DNA of 64,000 bases, taken from assembly GCA_051294375.1 (NCBI GenBank), contig CM119264.1, positions 26,249,011-26,313,010 on the forward strand, read 5' to 3'. Positions 62,467 to 64,000 of the stretch are shown here, piece after piece. The DNA is from Paraspadella gotoi (lineage: Eukaryota; Chaetognatha). Both the position numbers and the translations under genes were made by a program. Within the stretch, counting starts at the first letter, position 1. Every line of letters starts with the position of its first letter. The notes under the pieces are model-generated. The model was not told where the DNA came from, made no database searches, and saw only the letters and a list, made by a program, of their open reading frames with translations.

Positions 62467-62667
62467 TCATCGTCGACTTGTCGCATCAGCGCCTCTATCG
62501 GAGGTCGCGTCGGCAGAGTCGGTAGCGTCAGGCGGCGGCGGCGGCGGCGACGGCGGCGGCGGCAGCGGCGGTGCGGCGCCGTGAGCAAAAGTCGTTTCCG
62601 CTGCCAAATCTGCCTCCGTACGCCATTTGTTTTTTTCTCCCGCATTTTTTGTCTCTTGTTTCGTCAA
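62467..62667 (-). CDS. Weak open frame with a polyproline run, unknown
   Basis: A 66-codon frame whose middle (A-P-P-L-P-P-P-P-S-P-P-P-P-P-P) comes from the (CGG)n repeat. The flanks (E-A-D-L-A-A-E-T-T-F-A-H and D-A-T-D-S-A-D-A-T-S-D-R) look moderately protein-like. The repeat origin and lack of any splice or domain context make a real gene unproven. Confidence 0.12.
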   Translation of the reverse strand: MTKQETKNAGEKNKWRTEADLAAETTFAHGAAPPLPPPPSPPPPPPDATDSADATSDRGADATSRR

Positions 62668-63535
62668 CTTGCCGTCATCACAAATGTCAGTTATTCAGTT
62701 TTCAAAGACTATATAATAATAATAATGATAATTATAATACTAGTTAGTTGAGTCCTATTTTTACCATCCAATCTAGACGTGATTTAGGCACGTGATAATT
62801 ATAATGGATTAATCTTTTTTTATTAATTCAGATTATCATTGCTCGTTAATGACAAATTCCTCGTTCCCGATCTTCGTTACGACCAAAGTTATTTTTTTCC
62901 TCCGTCAGTGAATTATGTCTTCGTCTAGTTTATCATCGCCGTTTTTTTTTTTCTTTTTCTTTCATCGTAGAACAGAGAAAGTGGAGAAATAATGCGAAGT
63001 CATAAATCCATGGTCGATGTTGTTGTTGTTGTTGTCGTCGACGTTTTCGTTGTTGTCTTTATCTACATAACCGGAAATTTTACAGCTAATTGATAAGATA
63101 AATGTTTTACAAACATTTTTTTTTAATATAAAATTTTATATGATTAATTTATACTGCAATGTTCTCCATCATCTTGATTGCCATCTTTGTTTTACCCTTC
63201 TGTCAATGTCGGCTCAGTCTTAATCGTCATCTTTAATGTTGTTATCATAAAGAACTTTTCCTCGATAGTGACTTAAATTTCTTAAAATGTAATTACTAAA
63301 GGCAAAACTGTTTTCTGAAATTTTTACCTTTGTTAAAAAGAATTAATTAAGCCTATTTCTTAAGTCAATTGCGTATACTGTAACATGCAAATGAGATTAA
63401 CTAGAAAACTCCTTTTTTTTTTTTTTTTGAAAAAAGGGAGGTCCTGATAAATACAGGGTGTACCGGGTGGGATCTTTAATCAACTGGAAGCGAAGCTCTT
63501 TTCCTGCTCCGGGTGAGCACCCAGTGGAGTGAGAA

Positions 63536-63558
63536 AAAGAGAGAGACACGAGCAGAAG

Positions 63559-63590
<32 letters not shown>

Positions 63591-63660
63591 AGAGTAGAGA
63601 GAATGACAGAGAAGAGAGAGAGAGAATAGATATACGGAGAGATAGAGAAAGGAGAGAGAA
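63536..63660. repeat. Interrupted (GA)n tract
   Basis: GA-rich with ACACGAG, GTAGAG and ATGACAG interruptions. Confidence 0.8.
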
Positions 63661-64000
63661 GCAGAGAAAAACTGTATAGAAGAGTTTGACAAAAAAAGAA
63701 GATAAGAGTAGAAAGTAAAGAAAGAAAAGAAAAAACAAACATCTATAATACTAATCCGTTTTTTAGAGCGGCGACAGAAAAGAACCAAGAGAGAGATGGC
63801 GGTAAGAAGAGTGAGATAGATGATTGAGAGTAGTATGAATATATACATCTCGAAGAGGTTAGAGATATATTAAGAGAGCAAGAGTTATACCGTAGAGTAG
63901 AGAGAGAGATGGTATAGACGAAGCTTACGTTAACTTTTCCACAGAGCCCTTCGATCATGTCCCAGCGCGCAAGAACGTCAGACTGAATTCATATTTAAGT

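Larger units (their letters stand above)
61920..64000. other. No supported gene; degenerate triplet repeats and a GC-rich patch
   Basis: GTC/ATC-type degenerate triplets at 61920-62080 and 62280-62480, a (CGG)n-rich patch at 62520-62582, (GTT)n near 63018-63035 and interrupted (GA)n at 63536-63660. Confidence 0.5.

Noticed and set aside
63440-63530. Minus-strand segment reading G-K-E-L-R-F-Q-L-I-K-D-P-T-R-Y, and ACAGGGTGTACC resembling a transposon terminus
   Set aside because: Very short, no recognisable domain or paired inverted end in the window.

Overview
The window reads as nuclear DNA of an animal, probably an invertebrate. It has GT-AG introns, GC-rich exons in an AT-rich background, and an unusually heavy load of simple repeats: (GA)n/(CT)n above all, plus (GAC)n, (ATC)n, (CAA)n, (CCG)n and (CAGA)n-type tracts. 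I could not place the species. There are no bacterial-type genes, CRISPR arrays, rRNAs or convincing tRNAs. Nearly all long open frames are by-products of stop-free dinucleotide or trinucleotide repeats.

Region 1 (about 4.1-27 kb) holds the only gene I can reconstruct with confidence. It lies on the minus strand. Ten coding exons (26908 down to 7347) join with matching splice phases into exactly 595 codons, followed by a terminal exon for which two candidates exist (5015-4968 or 4381-4139). The predicted product is a type I membrane protein of the immunoglobulin superfamily: a signal peptide, one textbook Ig domain, one Ig domain with a C-W-C core, two diverged Ig-like domains, a glycosylation-rich stalk, one transmembrane helix, and a cytoplasmic tail with a V-D-Y-M-T-L (ITIM-like / YxxPhi) motif and, with one terminal exon, a proline-rich end. 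A CpG-rich segment with ETS-like sites at about 27.64-27.77 kb may be its promoter. I do not recognise the family member, so no symbol is given.

Region 2 (0.6-2.0 kb) holds a foldback element with terminal inverted repeats of roughly 120 bp, repeated in direct orientation across assembly gaps. At 2-4.1 kb there is repeat-rich sequence with a G-quadruplex-prone stretch and a CpG-rich segment with CRE-like sites followed by plus-strand splice-donor-like sequences. This may be the 5' end of a gene on the plus strand.

Region 3 (27.1-33.8 kb) has no gene I can support. It holds purine-rich low-complexity DNA, microsatellites and one weak open frame.

Region 4 (33.9-60.6 kb) is dominated by a direct duplication of about 12.2-12.8 kb (33.9-46.1 kb against 46.1-58.8 kb), with a third fragment at 59.65-60.6 kb. 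The second copy differs mainly by scattered single-base insertions and deletions. It also carries sequence exactly where the first copy has N gaps. This pattern fits unpolished long-read sequence of the same locus placed next to the polished copy, and I regard the duplication as more likely an assembly artefact than biology. Within the unit are two real-looking non-autonomous elements: an 890-bp element with 17-bp inverted ends starting in TTAA, and a large imperfect palindrome of about 570 bp.

Region 5 (60.6-64 kb) has a GC-richer block with overlapping frames of uncertain meaning, degenerate trinucleotide repeats and a polyproline-encoding GC-rich patch. I found no convincing new multi-gene system. 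The best candidate for biological novelty is the Ig receptor with its unusual cysteine pattern and tail.
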